From: Rhizobium leguminosarum
GTDB taxonomy: Bacteria > Pseudomonadota > Alphaproteobacteria > Rhizobiales > Rhizobiaceae
Direction: 5' to 3'
Length of the DNA: 64,000 bases
Assembly: GCF_004123835.1 (NCBI RefSeq)
Contig: NZ_MZMU01000012.1
Coordinates: 930,001 to 994,000, forward strand
Shown: positions 46,871-55,692 of the stretch, piece by piece
Numbering within the stretch: position 1 is the stretch's first letter
Layout of the letters: every line of letters starts with the position of its first letter
Made by a program: the position numbers and the translations under genes
Notes under the pieces: model-generated
Told to the model about the DNA's origin: nothing
Databases searched by the model: none
The model's input: only the letters and a program-made list of their open reading frames with translations

Positions 46871-47398
46871 ATGAAGACAATCGCCGTTGTTATCGCAAGC
46901 CTTATTGCCTTTTCAGGCATCAGCCACGCCGCCGACATCATCGCTCCCGTGAAGGAGATCATGGACGCGACCAGGAGCAACTGGGCCGACAACAACAGCG
47001 ACTGGACCGACATCTTCGACGCGAGCCGGCTCGACCATCTTTACAGCCGCGACTTCGTCGCGAAATACCAGGCGGCGGCGCAGTTTCCCGCCGTCGACGA
47101 CGACGGCATATCGCCCTTCGACTACGACGTCATCGTCAACGGCCAGGATGCCTGCCCGCTGGAGGATCTGACGATGGTGGCAGCGCCTGTGGTCGACGGC
47201 GTGGCCGAGGTGACCGTGCGCTTCAAGAAATCCGCCTGCTCGCATGCGCCCGATGCCAAGGACTATACGACCGTTCGTTTCGAGGTGGTCGAGGAAGGCG
47301 GAAAGCCCGTCATCGACGATATCGTCACCGAGAATATCGAAACGCAGGCGCGCGATTCCCTGAAGACGACGATGGCGCTGATTGCCAAGGGCCAATAG
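46871..47398 (+). CDS. Exported protein of unknown function (possibly DUF3828-like)
   Basis: A 175-residue protein with a signal peptide (MKTIAVVIASLIAFSGISHA) and a mature part with LDHLYSRDFVAKYQAAAQFP and a late YTTVRFEVVEEGGKPVIDDIV segment. The pattern of an initial helix and then beta strands suggests an NTF2-like fold of the DUF3828 type, a tentative idea. Two cysteines (CPLED and SACSH) may form a disulfide. ATG 46871 chosen because it starts the signal peptide. Divergent from icd. Confidence 0.7.
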   Translation: MKTIAVVIASLIAFSGISHAADIIAPVKEIMDATRSNWADNNSDWTDIFDASRLDHLYSRDFVAKYQAAAQFPAVDDDGISPFDYDVIVNGQDACPLEDLTMVAAPVVDGVAEVTVRFKKSACSHAPDAKDYTTVRFEVVEEGGKPVIDDIVTENIETQARDSLKTTMALIAKGQ

Positions 47399-47501
47399 GC
47401 GCGCGACATTCGAGAGCATCGAGATTCGCTCTCGGGCGGTTTGATTTCCGTTCTTGCGGCGGTATCTGTCGATCCTTCTGCGGCAGGAGGGGCTCTTGCA
47501 T

Positions 47502-49535
47502 TTGTTTTCCGGTTTTCAGTTCCGCGACTGGCTGCTTGCCGACGATCCGGCGCTTTCGCGCCTGCGCATGGCTTCGCGGGTGACGCTGACGATCGTCCTC
47601 TCCTTCGCCATCCTATTCGCCATCCAGATGTTGATCGTACCGCTGCCGACGGCGGCCTTCGGTCTCGGCATCGTGCTGTCGATCGAGGGCGGGGTGGCGG
47701 TGCGCGACAAGGGCAATTCGCGCCAGCTGGTGACGCGGCTTTTCGGCTGTGTCGCGAGCCTTGCCGTCGTCGGCATTGCGGCGGGGCTCGAGGATCGCCG
47801 TTTTCTCTCCGATCTCGTCTTCCTGGTGGTGATCGCGCTCGCATCGGCGGGCCGCGTGTTCGGGCCGCGCGGCTTTGCGATCGGCATGTTCGCCTTCACC
47901 TCCTATTTCATGGGGGCCTATTTCCAGCCTTCGCTTGCCGAGCTGCCTGATGTGGCGGCCGGCCCCGTCGTCGCGGTGCTGGTCGGCCATATGGTGAGGG
48001 CGGTGCTTCTGCCCGACGATTGGCGGCGCGATCTGTTGCGCTCGCTCGAAAGCGTCAGGGGGCGCATCAACCAGATCCTCTTCAAGCTCGCCACCCTTGC
48101 CGGCAGCGGTCATATCGGCGAGGCCGACCGGCAGGAGCTGCGCCAGCTGGAAGACCGGCTGAAGGAAGTGGTGCTGATGGCCGAGACCTTCATCCCGCGG
48201 CCCGCGGCCGGCGTCTTCGACGGTGCTTCCAATCCCGCCGCGGAACTCGCGATCCGGCTCTTCGATGCGCATCTCGCCGCCGAGAGCGCGATCGTGGTGA
48301 GCTTCCAGAGCCTGCCGCCCTTTGCGCTCGTCCATGCCGTGATAGAGGCCGACAAGGCGGAGCTCGCCACCTATGAGGGGATGGCCGAAGCCATCAAGGA
48401 CGAGCCGCAAGGCGAAACCGTGCGGGCGCTGCTCTGGCTCGGCGAGGCGCGGCAGCAATTGACGCAGGCGATTGGCGAGGGGCAGGCTTCCGGCTTTGCC
48501 GGCATCGATGCCGTCAAGGACACGGCGCAGCCTGAGAAGATCGACTTTTCATTCGCCAATCCGCTGCTGCGCTCGGCGCTGCAGATCACGCTCGCCTCGG
48601 CGCTCGCCATGGGCTTCGGCCTGCTCTTGTCGCGCGAGCGCTGGTTCTGGGCGGTGCTTGCTGCCTTCCTCGTCTTCACCAACACCAATTCGCGCGGTGA
48701 CACGGCGATGAAGGCGCTGTCGCGCTCGCTCGGCACGGTATTCGGTATTGCGATCGGCCTCGTGCTGGCGACGCTGATTTCGGGAGAGCCTGATATCGCC
48801 ATTCCGGTCGCCGCTGTCTGCATCTTCCTCGCCTTCTATTTCCTCCAGGTTTCCTATGCGACAATGACCTTCTTCATCTCGATCGTGCTTTGCCTGGTCT
48901 ACGGCATGACTGGGGTGCTGACGCTCGATCTCTTGAAGCTGCGCATCGGCGAGACCATGATCGGCGCGGTGGCCGGAACGGCGGTCGCCTTCCTCGTTTT
49001 CCCGGCCCGAACGCGCGGCGCGCTCGATGCGGCACTCGCCCGCTGGTTCCAGGCGCTGGACGAGTTGTTGATCGCGATCGGCGAGGGCAAGAGCGGTTTT
49101 GCGCTGATTACGCTGTCGCAGAAGATCGATGCCTGCTACCGCGACGTGACGGTGGCCGCCCGGCCGCTCGGCTCGTCCTGGTCGGTGGTGACGCGGCCGG
49201 GCCAGATCCGCCAGACGCTGGCGATCTTCCTCTCCTGCACCTATTGGGCGCGCATCCTGGCGAAGAGTTCCGCAGCGCCGGCGACAGCCGACGATCTGAA
49301 GAAGCTGATCGCGTCGGATCTGGCGCTGATGAAGGATGCGGCCCCGCGCGGCTCGACCTGTTTCTTCATCGAGCGCAAGGCGTCGCGGATGACAGGCCGG
49401 CACCTGCCGCTGTCGCGCGAAGGCGCGAGGCCGGGGCTCGAAATGATCGGTTCGGCGCTGGAAAGGCTCTATCCTGACGCAGACGTCTTGCCGTTTGCAG
49501 CGGGCGAGGCTATTGCGCGCTCGAAACAGGGATAA
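47502..49535 (+). CDS. FUSC-family membrane transporter
   Basis: An inner-membrane protein of about 677 residues, of the fusaric acid resistance / aromatic acid exporter family. Two sets of TM helices (RVTLTIVLSFAILFAIQML onward, about 25-170; and LQITLASALAMGFGLLLS onward, about 360-500) flank cytosolic regions, as in AaeB/YccS. No ATG is suitably placed: TTG 47502 has AGGAGGGG 9 bp upstream; TTG 47454 would add 16 residues without a ribosome site. It has no adaptor gene nearby. Substrate not deducible. Confidence 0.85.
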   Translation: MFSGFQFRDWLLADDPALSRLRMASRVTLTIVLSFAILFAIQMLIVPLPTAAFGLGIVLSIEGGVAVRDKGNSRQLVTRLFGCVASLAVVGIAAGLEDRRFLSDLVFLVVIALASAGRVFGPRGFAIGMFAFTSYFMGAYFQPSLAELPDVAAGPVVAVLVGHMVRAVLLPDDWRRDLLRSLESVRGRINQILFKLATLAGSGHIGEADRQELRQLEDRLKEVVLMAETFIPRPAAGVFDGASNPAAELAIRLFDAHLAAESAIVVSFQSLPPFALVHAVIEADKAELATYEGMAEAIKDEPQGETVRALLWLGEARQQLTQAIGEGQASGFAGIDAVKDTAQPEKIDFSFANPLLRSALQITLASALAMGFGLLLSRERWFWAVLAAFLVFTNTNSRGDTAMKALSRSLGTVFGIAIGLVLATLISGEPDIAIPVAAVCIFLAFYFLQVSYATMTFFISIVLCLVYGMTGVLTLDLLKLRIGETMIGAVAGTAVAFLVFPARTRGALDAALARWFQALDELLIAIGEGKSGFALITLSQKIDACYRDVTVAARPLGSSWSVVTRPGQIRQTLAIFLSCTYWARILAKSSAAPATADDLKKLIASDLALMKDAAPRGSTCFFIERKASRMTGRHLPLSREGARPGLEMIGSALERLYPDADVLPFAAGEAIARSKQG

Positions 49536-49539
49536 GACC

Positions 49540-50370
49540 ATGGCAGGCACGAACAGCGAGCGTCAACTTCTGGCCGAGGGCCCGGCCATTATTCTGGTCG
49601 AGCCGCAGATGGGCGAGAATATCGGCATGGTGGCGCGCGCCATGGCGAATTTCGGCCTTGCAGAACTCCGCCTCGTCAATCCGCGTGACGGCTGGCCGAA
49701 CGAGAAAGCCCTGGCGACCGCCTCCAAGGCCGATCACGTCATCGAGGCAACCAAAGTCTACGACACGCTGGAACAGGCGGTCGCCGACCTCAATTTCGTC
49801 TATGCGACGACGGCACGCGAGCGCGATGGCTATAAGCCGGTGCGCTCGCCCGTCATCGCCGCCGAAACGCTTCGGGCGAGGTTCCGCGCCGGCGAGGGCA
49901 CCGGCATCCTCTTCGGGCGCGAGCGCTGGGGGCTGACCAATGAGGAAGTGGCGCTTGCCGACGAGATCGTCACCTTTCCCGTCAATCCGGCCTTTGCTTC
50001 GCTGAACATCGCCCAGGCGGTGCTGCTGATGTCCTATGAATGGATGAAATCCGGCATGGAGGATCTCGGCGCCGTGCCCTTCCAGGCGATGGGGCAAACA
50101 CCTTCGACCAAGGATCAACTGTTCGGCCTGTTCGACCAGCTGGAAGAAGCGCTCGATGCGCGCGGCTATTTCCATCCTGCCGGGAAAAAGCCGAAAATGG
50201 TCGACAATCTGCGCGCTGTCTTATCCCGCCGGGCTTTCACGGAGCAGGAAATCAGCGTGTTGCGCGGCGTCATCTCTTCCCTTGACCGATTCTCGCGCAA
50301 GAGCCCGCGCGGCGGCCGGTTCCCGACCGCGACCAAGGAAATACCGCCAGATGACAGTGCCGACGCATGA
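49540..50370 (+). CDS. trmJ: TrmJ-like tRNA (cytidine/uridine-2'-O)-methyltransferase
   Basis: A 276-residue SPOUT (TrmH-family group 1) enzyme that 2'-O-methylates tRNA position 32. Motif 1 is IILVEPQMGENIGMVARAM; motif 2 is ILFGRERWGLTNEEVALAD; motif 3 is VNPAFASLNIAQAVLLMSYEW, with the knot-forming sequence. A C-terminal helical extension (LFDQLEEALDARGYFHP) is typical of TrmJ. ATG 49540 has AGGGATAAG upstream. murI starts 20 bp before its stop, indicating an operon. Confidence 0.9.
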   Translation: MAGTNSERQLLAEGPAIILVEPQMGENIGMVARAMANFGLAELRLVNPRDGWPNEKALATASKADHVIEATKVYDTLEQAVADLNFVYATTARERDGYKPVRSPVIAAETLRARFRAGEGTGILFGRERWGLTNEEVALADEIVTFPVNPAFASLNIAQAVLLMSYEWMKSGMEDLGAVPFQAMGQTPSTKDQLFGLFDQLEEALDARGYFHPAGKKPKMVDNLRAVLSRRAFTEQEISVLRGVISSLDRFSRKSPRGGRFPTATKEIPPDDSADA

Positions 50371-51154
50371 GCTGAAACCCGTCCTCGTCTTCGATTCCGG
50401 CATCGGCGGGCTGACCGTCTTGCGCGAGGCGCGCGTGCTGATGCCGGAACGCGGCTTCATCTATGTTGCCGACGATGCCGGCTTTCCCTATGGCGGCTGG
50501 GAGGAACAGGCGCTGAAGGAGCGGGTGATCGGGCTTTTCGGCCGGCTGCTCGAGGAGCACGACCCCGAGGTCTGTATCATCGCCTGCAACACCGCCTTCA
50601 CGCTTGTTGGTGCCGACCTGCGCGCCGCCTTTCCTCAGATGACCTTCGTCGGCACTGTGCCGGCGATCAAACCGGCGGCGGAGCGCACGCGCTCCGGCCT
50701 GGTCTCGGTGCTTGCGACGCCGGGCACGGTCAAGCGCGCCTATACGCGCGATCTCATCCAGTCCTTCGCCCAGCAATGTCATGTCCGCCTCGTCGGCTCG
50801 GAGAACCTTGCGCGCATGGCGGAGGCCTATATTCGCGGTGATGCCGTCTCCGACGACGCCGTGCTTGCCGAAATCGACCAATGCTTCGTCGAGAAGGACA
50901 GTCAGAGGACCGATATCGTCGTGCTCGCCTGCACGCACTATCCCTTCATGGCCAATCTCTTCCGCAGACTGGCGCCTTGGCCGGTGGACTGGCTGGATCC
51001 GGCAGAAGCCATTGCCCGGCGGGCGCGCACACTCGTTCCGCAGATCGCCGATGCCGTTCACCCCGACAATTTCGACTTTGCCGTCTTTACATCCGGCAAT
51101 CCCGACTTTGCGACACGCCGACTGATGCAGGGTTTCGGTCTCAGCACGCGATAA
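50351..51154 (+). CDS. murI: Glutamate racemase
   Basis: Makes D-glutamate for peptidoglycan. The 267-residue protein has VFDSGIGGLTVLRE (Asp15), the catalytic Cys79 in ACNTAF and Cys194 in ACTHYP, and PYGG (about 47-50). ATG 50351 lies inside the end of trmJ; upstream in-frame extension to 50156 is just a shadow of that gene. Translational coupling with trmJ is likely. Confidence 0.95.
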   Translation: MTVPTHELKPVLVFDSGIGGLTVLREARVLMPERGFIYVADDAGFPYGGWEEQALKERVIGLFGRLLEEHDPEVCIIACNTAFTLVGADLRAAFPQMTFVGTVPAIKPAAERTRSGLVSVLATPGTVKRAYTRDLIQSFAQQCHVRLVGSENLARMAEAYIRGDAVSDDAVLAEIDQCFVEKDSQRTDIVVLACTHYPFMANLFRRLAPWPVDWLDPAEAIARRARTLVPQIADAVHPDNFDFAVFTSGNPDFATRRLMQGFGLSTR

Positions 51155-51248
51155 GGCACTGCGCGCTTTATTTCACCGATGTCATCGCGCAAGATCTCCG
51201 CGGGGAATCGCGGGCGGGTGTTTGCCGCTCAGGACATAGGGATGCGCC

Positions 51249-52424
51249 GTGCCGCTGCAAAGACTTGTCATGCTGATCTTCTTTCTGCAGCCGATAGCCT
51301 TTGGCGCCTGGTTGCCGCGCATTCCTGATATCCAGGCGAAGCTTGAACTCGGCACCGCCGATCTCGCCGTCGCACTTCTGGGATTGCCGATCGGCACGCT
51401 GATCACCCTTCCGTTTGCCGGCCGCCTCGTCTCGCGCATCGGCGGGCGCATGGCGATCATCTATGGTTTCATCTTCTTTCTTGCCGTGGTTTCGCTTCCA
51501 GCCTTCGCGCCCAGCGCCATGCTTCTATTCTTCGCCTTGATTGTCGTTGGGGTCGCGCTTTCGACGGTGGAACTCGGCATGAATGTCGAGGCCGATGTGA
51601 CGGAGAAGGCGACGGGGCTGATCATCATGAGCCGCTGCCACGGCTTCTGGAGCTTCGGCATCATGGCCGGCAGCCTGATCGGCGTTGGTGCCATAGCCAT
51701 CGGGCTTTCGCCGCACTGGTCGATTCTGATCACGGCGCTCGTCGTCCTGCCGGCTGCGCTGATTGCCAGCCTGCGCCTGCCGAAATTGCCGGAAAGTCAC
51801 CATGCGGAGAATTCGCAGGCAATGACCGGCTTCAAGCTGCCCAGTCTTGCTCTGCTCGGGATCTGCGCCTTCGTCTTCGGCGTGACGATGACCGAAGGTG
51901 CGATCGCGGATTGGTCGGCGGTCTACCTCCGCGATGTCATGAATGCGGAAGGCGCGCAAACCGGCCTCGGTTATTCGGTTTTCGCTTTCATGGTTGCGGC
52001 GGGGCGCTTCAGCGGTGATTACATGAAAAGCCGTTTCGGCGCGGTTGCCATTGCCCGTGGCTGCGGCATCGCCTCGCTTGCCGGCATGCTCGTCGTTCTC
52101 CTTGCACCGGCGACGCCGCTTGCGCTACTCGGCTTTGCCGCAGTCGGTGTCGGTGTCTCGGTTGGGTTTCCGCTTGCGGTGACGGCCGTCGCTTCGCTGA
52201 CTGATCGCCCGCCCGCTTCAAGCGTTGCGACGCTCTCCTTCGCAGCCCTGACCGGTTTTCTCATCGGGCCGCCGATCATCGGCTTTCTCGGCGAACTCCT
52301 GGGCTTGCGCGCGGGGCTTGCGGTCTTGCTGGTGCCGCTTTTCGTCAGCCTGCTCTGCACACGTTTGCTGATTCCGACGCAGAAGGACATGGCGGGCGAC
52401 CTCGTCGAGCGCGAGGCGGTGTGA
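51249..52424 (+). CDS. MFS transporter (YbjJ-like)
   Basis: A 391-residue 12-TM major facilitator. It begins LVMLIFFLQPIAFGAWLPRIPDIQAKLEL, a motif of the YbjJ-like group (inner-membrane MFS of unknown substrate), followed by GLPIGTLITLPFAGRLVSRIGGR, the loop 2-3 motif. TM7-8 region includes VFGVTMTEGAIADWSAVYLRD. Start GTG 51249 has AGGGA 8 bp upstream. Separate from murI by 94 bp. Confidence 0.85.
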   Translation: MPLQRLVMLIFFLQPIAFGAWLPRIPDIQAKLELGTADLAVALLGLPIGTLITLPFAGRLVSRIGGRMAIIYGFIFFLAVVSLPAFAPSAMLLFFALIVVGVALSTVELGMNVEADVTEKATGLIIMSRCHGFWSFGIMAGSLIGVGAIAIGLSPHWSILITALVVLPAALIASLRLPKLPESHHAENSQAMTGFKLPSLALLGICAFVFGVTMTEGAIADWSAVYLRDVMNAEGAQTGLGYSVFAFMVAAGRFSGDYMKSRFGAVAIARGCGIASLAGMLVVLLAPATPLALLGFAAVGVGVSVGFPLAVTAVASLTDRPPASSVATLSFAALTGFLIGPPIIGFLGELLGLRAGLAVLLVPLFVSLLCTRLLIPTQKDMAGDLVEREAV

Positions 52425-52532
52425 AGCCTTATTTCCCTGGGCTGGCTTTCCTGTGGGTTCTTAAAGGTTTGACGACAACAATGCCTGCGAATCTGCTAGA
52501 GACGGGCCGGGAATTTGTAAGGGGAATTGGAC

Positions 52533-54044
52533 GTGCAGGTTGGCATCGATATGGGACTGGCGTCCGGCGCTCCGGCGACGCTCGATATCGAGGAGCTGCT
52601 GGCGACACGTCTACTCGTTCAGGGCAATTCCGGCTCCGGCAAATCGCATCTTCTCCGCCGTCTGCTCGAGCAATCGGCGCAATGGGTGCAGCAGGTCATC
52701 ATCGATCCAGAGGGTGATTTCGTCACGCTCAGCGACAGATTCGGCCACGTCGTGGTCGACGGCGAGCGGACCGAGGCGGAGCTTGCCGGCATCGCCAACC
52801 GCATTCGCCAGCATCGCGTTTCCTGCGTACTGACGCTCGAAGGCCTCGATCTCGAAGACCAGATGCGCGCTGCAGCCGCCTTCCTCAACGGCATGTTCGA
52901 CGCCGATCGCGAATACTGGTATCCGGTTCTCGTCGTGGTCGACGAGGCGCAGATGTTTGCGCCGTCGGTCGGTGGCGATGTCTCGGAAGATGCGCGCAAG
53001 ATGTCGCTCGGCGCGATGACCAATCTGATGTGCCGCGGGCGTAAACGCGGCCTTGCCGGCGTGATCGCGACGCAGCGGCTTGCCAAGCTCGCCAAGAACG
53101 TCGCGGCCGAGGCCTCGAACTTCCTAATGGGCCGGACCTTCCTCGATATCGACATGGCGCGCGCTGCCGACCTGCTCGGCATGGACCGGCGCCAGGCCGA
53201 GATGTTCCGCGACCTGAAGCGCGGCAATTTCGTTGCCCTCGGGCCTGCGCTGTCGCGCCGGCCGCTGCCGATCCAGATCGGCGCGGTGGAGACCTCGGCG
53301 CGCTCTTCCAGCCCGAAGCTGATGCCGCTGCCGGATGCGCCGCAAGATGTCGAAGACCTGATCTTCACGCCCGATCCGGAGGAATTCCAGCGCCCGCTGG
53401 TGCGCCGCGCCGCGCCGGCACCGCGGCCGACGACCGATATTCTGGCCGAACTCTCGCGCTCGACGCCGGCTGCATCGGCCGTACCAGCCGAGGCGAGGGC
53501 GAGCCAGGCGGAAGTCTCCGCCGAGGAGCGGGAAGAGCGCCTTGCCGGCGCGCTGGCCGAGATACTGGACGATCCGGCATCCGCCTTCCGCACCGATTCG
53601 GTGCTCTACCAGGATTTTCTGGTAAGGCTCCGCATGCGCCGGGTGCCGGGGCCGCCGATCGCGCTGCCGGATTTCCGCCGGCGCGTGGCGATCTCGCGTT
53701 CCGGCGTCGATGCGGCAACGGCCGCGACCGATGCCTGGGCGACGGCGCTGTCGCTGTCTTCAGGTGTCACCGACGACCTGCAGGGAGTCTTCCTGATGCT
53801 TGCCAAGGCCGCCGTCTGCGGCGAGCCGTGCCCGTCGGACGCCCGCATCGCCCGCGCCTACGGCACCCATTCCGCCCGCCGCGCGCGGCGCCTGCTCGGC
53901 TATTTCGAGGAGCAGGGCATCATCGTCGTGCACGCCGATTTTTCCGGCAAGCGTATCGTCGCTTTCCCTGATATGGACTGCCAGACGGCGCCGGGCGACG
54001 CCAACGCGCCCGATACGGGCGACCAACCGCTGGCGGCGGAATAG
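52533..54044 (+). CDS. HerA-like P-loop ATPase (DUF87)
   Basis: A 503-residue FtsK/HerA-superfamily ATPase. Walker A GNSGSGKS at 31-38, Walker B VLVVVDEAQMF (Asp136-Glu137), RKRGLAGVIATQR with the sensor and Arg region, then ASNFLMGRTFLDIDMARAADLLGM. The C-terminal 220 residues are a Pro/Ala-rich linker and a helical domain with a winged-helix-like end (RARRLLGYFEEQGIIVVHADFSGKRI). HerA proteins usually pair with NurA nuclease or act in mobile defence systems; no nuclease partner is adjacent. Start GTG 52533 (AAGGGGAA upstream) is preferred to TTG 52527. Confidence 0.85.
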   Translation: MQVGIDMGLASGAPATLDIEELLATRLLVQGNSGSGKSHLLRRLLEQSAQWVQQVIIDPEGDFVTLSDRFGHVVVDGERTEAELAGIANRIRQHRVSCVLTLEGLDLEDQMRAAAAFLNGMFDADREYWYPVLVVVDEAQMFAPSVGGDVSEDARKMSLGAMTNLMCRGRKRGLAGVIATQRLAKLAKNVAAEASNFLMGRTFLDIDMARAADLLGMDRRQAEMFRDLKRGNFVALGPALSRRPLPIQIGAVETSARSSSPKLMPLPDAPQDVEDLIFTPDPEEFQRPLVRRAAPAPRPTTDILAELSRSTPAASAVPAEARASQAEVSAEEREERLAGALAEILDDPASAFRTDSVLYQDFLVRLRMRRVPGPPIALPDFRRRVAISRSGVDAATAATDAWATALSLSSGVTDDLQGVFLMLAKAAVCGEPCPSDARIARAYGTHSARRARRLLGYFEEQGIIVVHADFSGKRIVAFPDMDCQTAPGDANAPDTGDQPLAAE

Positions 54045-54048
54045 GCGA

Positions 54049-54483
54049 CTATATTTCAATGAGATAAAGCGTTTCAGTCCCGTCGATCACGGAAGCCGTG
54101 TCTATTCGACGGTCGAAGGTCGCAAGCTTTCCACCATGTGCCTTCGCCAATGCAAGGAGATAGATGTCGCTCAATTGCTTGGGTGAGAATGACGCTGTTC
54201 GATCAATGAGATCGCTGGTGACCAAGCTAATATCGTCCGGCCAAAACACATGATTGGTCAATTTTGCAAAATCAGCCAGAAAGGACAGAACCTCCGCCGG
54301 AGAACCAGGCGAATCCGGGTAGTTTGGATTGCCGAGAATGCGAGCGACACCGTTCTCGGTCAGCGGACAGGTCGCCCAACTGTCGCGGTCAAGGGAGCGG
54401 AACCATCTGTGCGCAGGTTCATGATAAAGATGGTCGGGGTCAAAAAGGGCAATCAGGACATTGACGTCAAGAAGAAACGTCAC
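54049..54483 (-). CDS. VapC-family PIN-domain toxin
   Basis: A 144-residue PIN ribonuclease. Acidic residues: Asp6 in FLLDVNVL, Glu43 in TENGVAR, Asp in SDIYLLALAK (about 105), and Asp in ATFDRRI (about 123), correctly spaced for metal-dependent RNA cleavage. The gene overlaps its antitoxin by 4 bp (ATGA), the standard TA arrangement. It ends 5 bp from the convergent HerA-like gene stop. Target RNA not known. Confidence 0.88.
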   Translation of the reverse strand: MTFLLDVNVLIALFDPDHLYHEPAHRWFRSLDRDSWATCPLTENGVARILGNPNYPDSPGSPAEVLSFLADFAKLTNHVFWPDDISLVTSDLIDRTASFSPKQLSDIYLLALAKAHGGKLATFDRRIDTASVIDGTETLYLIEI

Positions 54484-54707
54484 GGATATTCATCACGGAG
54501 TTCATTGACGAATTCGGGCGTAATCGTTCGACCTGTGGGCTTTCTCTTGATAAGAGGCACGCCGTTACGCCGAGGTGCCAGCTGTTGCATCTCCAGTGAT
54601 CTTCGGGCGAGGTCGGAAATAACTTCGCCAAGATTTTTCTCCTGGCGTTCTGCTATCTCTCTGGCTGCGTCGAGAACGTCGTCATCTATCGCGAGTGTCG
54701 TTTTCAT
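54480..54707 (-). CDS. VapB-like antitoxin (ribbon-helix-helix)
   Basis: A 75-residue protein. MKTTLAIDDDVLDAAREIAERQ is a ribbon-helix-helix N-terminus (residues 1-45); the polar C-terminus (RKPTGRTITPEFVNELRDEYP) would wrap the toxin. Start ATG 54707, with GGAG 6 bp upstream, is preferred to TTG 54719. Upstream of the VapC-like toxin in the same operon; expected to autorepress it. Confidence 0.85.
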   Translation of the reverse strand: MKTTLAIDDDVLDAAREIAERQEKNLGEVISDLARRSLEMQQLAPRRNGVPLIKRKPTGRTITPEFVNELRDEYP

Positions 54708-54811
54708 TGGCTGCTCCAAGGCGTTTCAGCAATATAGCGACAAATACCATGCTTCTCAACGCCAAGCCGCTGTTGACATTTTCATGACGGCCCTCTAAAG
54801 ACCGCCGCAAG

Positions 54812-54833
54812 CACCGGGCAGCAATGCCCGGTG
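54812..54833. other. GC-rich hairpin upstream of rpsD
   Basis: CACCGGGC-agcaat-GCCCGGTG is a perfect 8-bp stem followed by TTTCATTT on the plus strand. It lies in the rpsD upstream region, about 140 bp before the ATG, and could be a leader structure or a weak terminator. The rest of the 54708-54972 gap holds the rpsD and vapB promoters and no gene. Confidence 0.4.
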
Positions 54834-54972
54834 TTTCATTTGACATGTCCCGTGGATCGTTTCTGTTCGCTAACCGGAACATCCTGTCAGGTCTTGGTAG
54901 AGACCAGAGGAGGGCGTGTTTCCTTCGTGCGGTTTGGCAACAAACCGTCATAAACCTTTGAAAGGAAATACG

Positions 54973-55590
54973 ATGAGCAAGCGCGAATCGTCCAAGTACA
55001 AAATTGACCGCCGTATGGGCGAAAACATCTGGGGCCGTCCGAAGTCGCCGGTGAACCGCCGCGAATACGGCCCGGGCCAGCACGGCCAGCGCCGCAAGGG
55101 CAAGCTTTCGGACTTCGGTGTGCAGCTGCGCGCCAAGCAGAAGCTCAAGGGTTACTACGGCGACCTGCGCGAAAAGCAGTTCCGCGCGATCTTCGCCGAG
55201 GCCGATCGCCGCAAGGGCGACACCTCTGAAAACCTGATCGGCCTCCTGGAATCGCGCCTCGACGCAATCGTCTATCGCGCCAAGTTCGTTCCGACGGTCT
55301 TTGCTGCCCGTCAGTTCGTCAACCATGGCCACGTCTCGGTCAACGGCGTGCGCGTCAACATCGGTTCCTACCGCTGCAAGGCCGGCGACGTCATCGAAGT
55401 TCGCGAAAAGTCGAAGCAGCTGGTGATCGTTCTGGAAGCCGTCAGCCTCGCAGAGCGCGACGTTCCCGACTATATCGAAGTCGATCATAACAAGATGGTC
55501 GCAACCTTCGGCCGCGTCCCGACGCTCAGCGACGTTCCGTTCCCGGTCGTCATGGAACCGCATCTGGTCGTCGAATTCTATTCGCGTTAA
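54973..55590 (+). CDS. rpsD: 30S ribosomal protein S4
   Basis: A 205-residue S4, primary 16S rRNA-binding protein that starts 30S assembly. MSKRESSKYKIDRRMGENIWG begins the protein, GPGQHGQRRKGKLSDFG is conserved, and the S4 RNA-binding domain is at about 95-160 (SRLDAIVYRAKFVPTVFAARQ, VNGVRVNIGSY). No zinc cysteines, as expected for the zinc-independent type. ATG 54973 is preceded by GAAAGGAAA. Lone gene rather than part of the alpha operon, as usual in alphaproteobacteria, with its own terminator. Confidence 0.99.
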   Translation: MSKRESSKYKIDRRMGENIWGRPKSPVNRREYGPGQHGQRRKGKLSDFGVQLRAKQKLKGYYGDLREKQFRAIFAEADRRKGDTSENLIGLLESRLDAIVYRAKFVPTVFAARQFVNHGHVSVNGVRVNIGSYRCKAGDVIEVREKSKQLVIVLEAVSLAERDVPDYIEVDHNKMVATFGRVPTLSDVPFPVVMEPHLVVEFYSR

Positions 55591-55648
55591 TGCATTCGTC
55601 TCGCAGTCGAAACCGATTGCGAGACAACAGCATGCGTCGCTATACGGA

Positions 55649-55674
55649 AAGCCGCTCTTTCGAGCGGCTTTTTT
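55649..55674 (+). terminator. Rho-independent terminator of rpsD
   Basis: AAGCCGCT-ctttcg-AGCGGCTT followed by TTTT, 58 bp after the rpsD stop and 19 bp before glsA. Confidence 0.88.
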
Positions 55675-55692
55675 GCGATCTGGAGAGAAGCA

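Noticed and set aside
46684..47013. In-frame N-terminal extension of icd
   Set aside because: The extension lacks similarity to any IDH start, and MNKIKVANP at 46683 has a ribosome site and is the family start.
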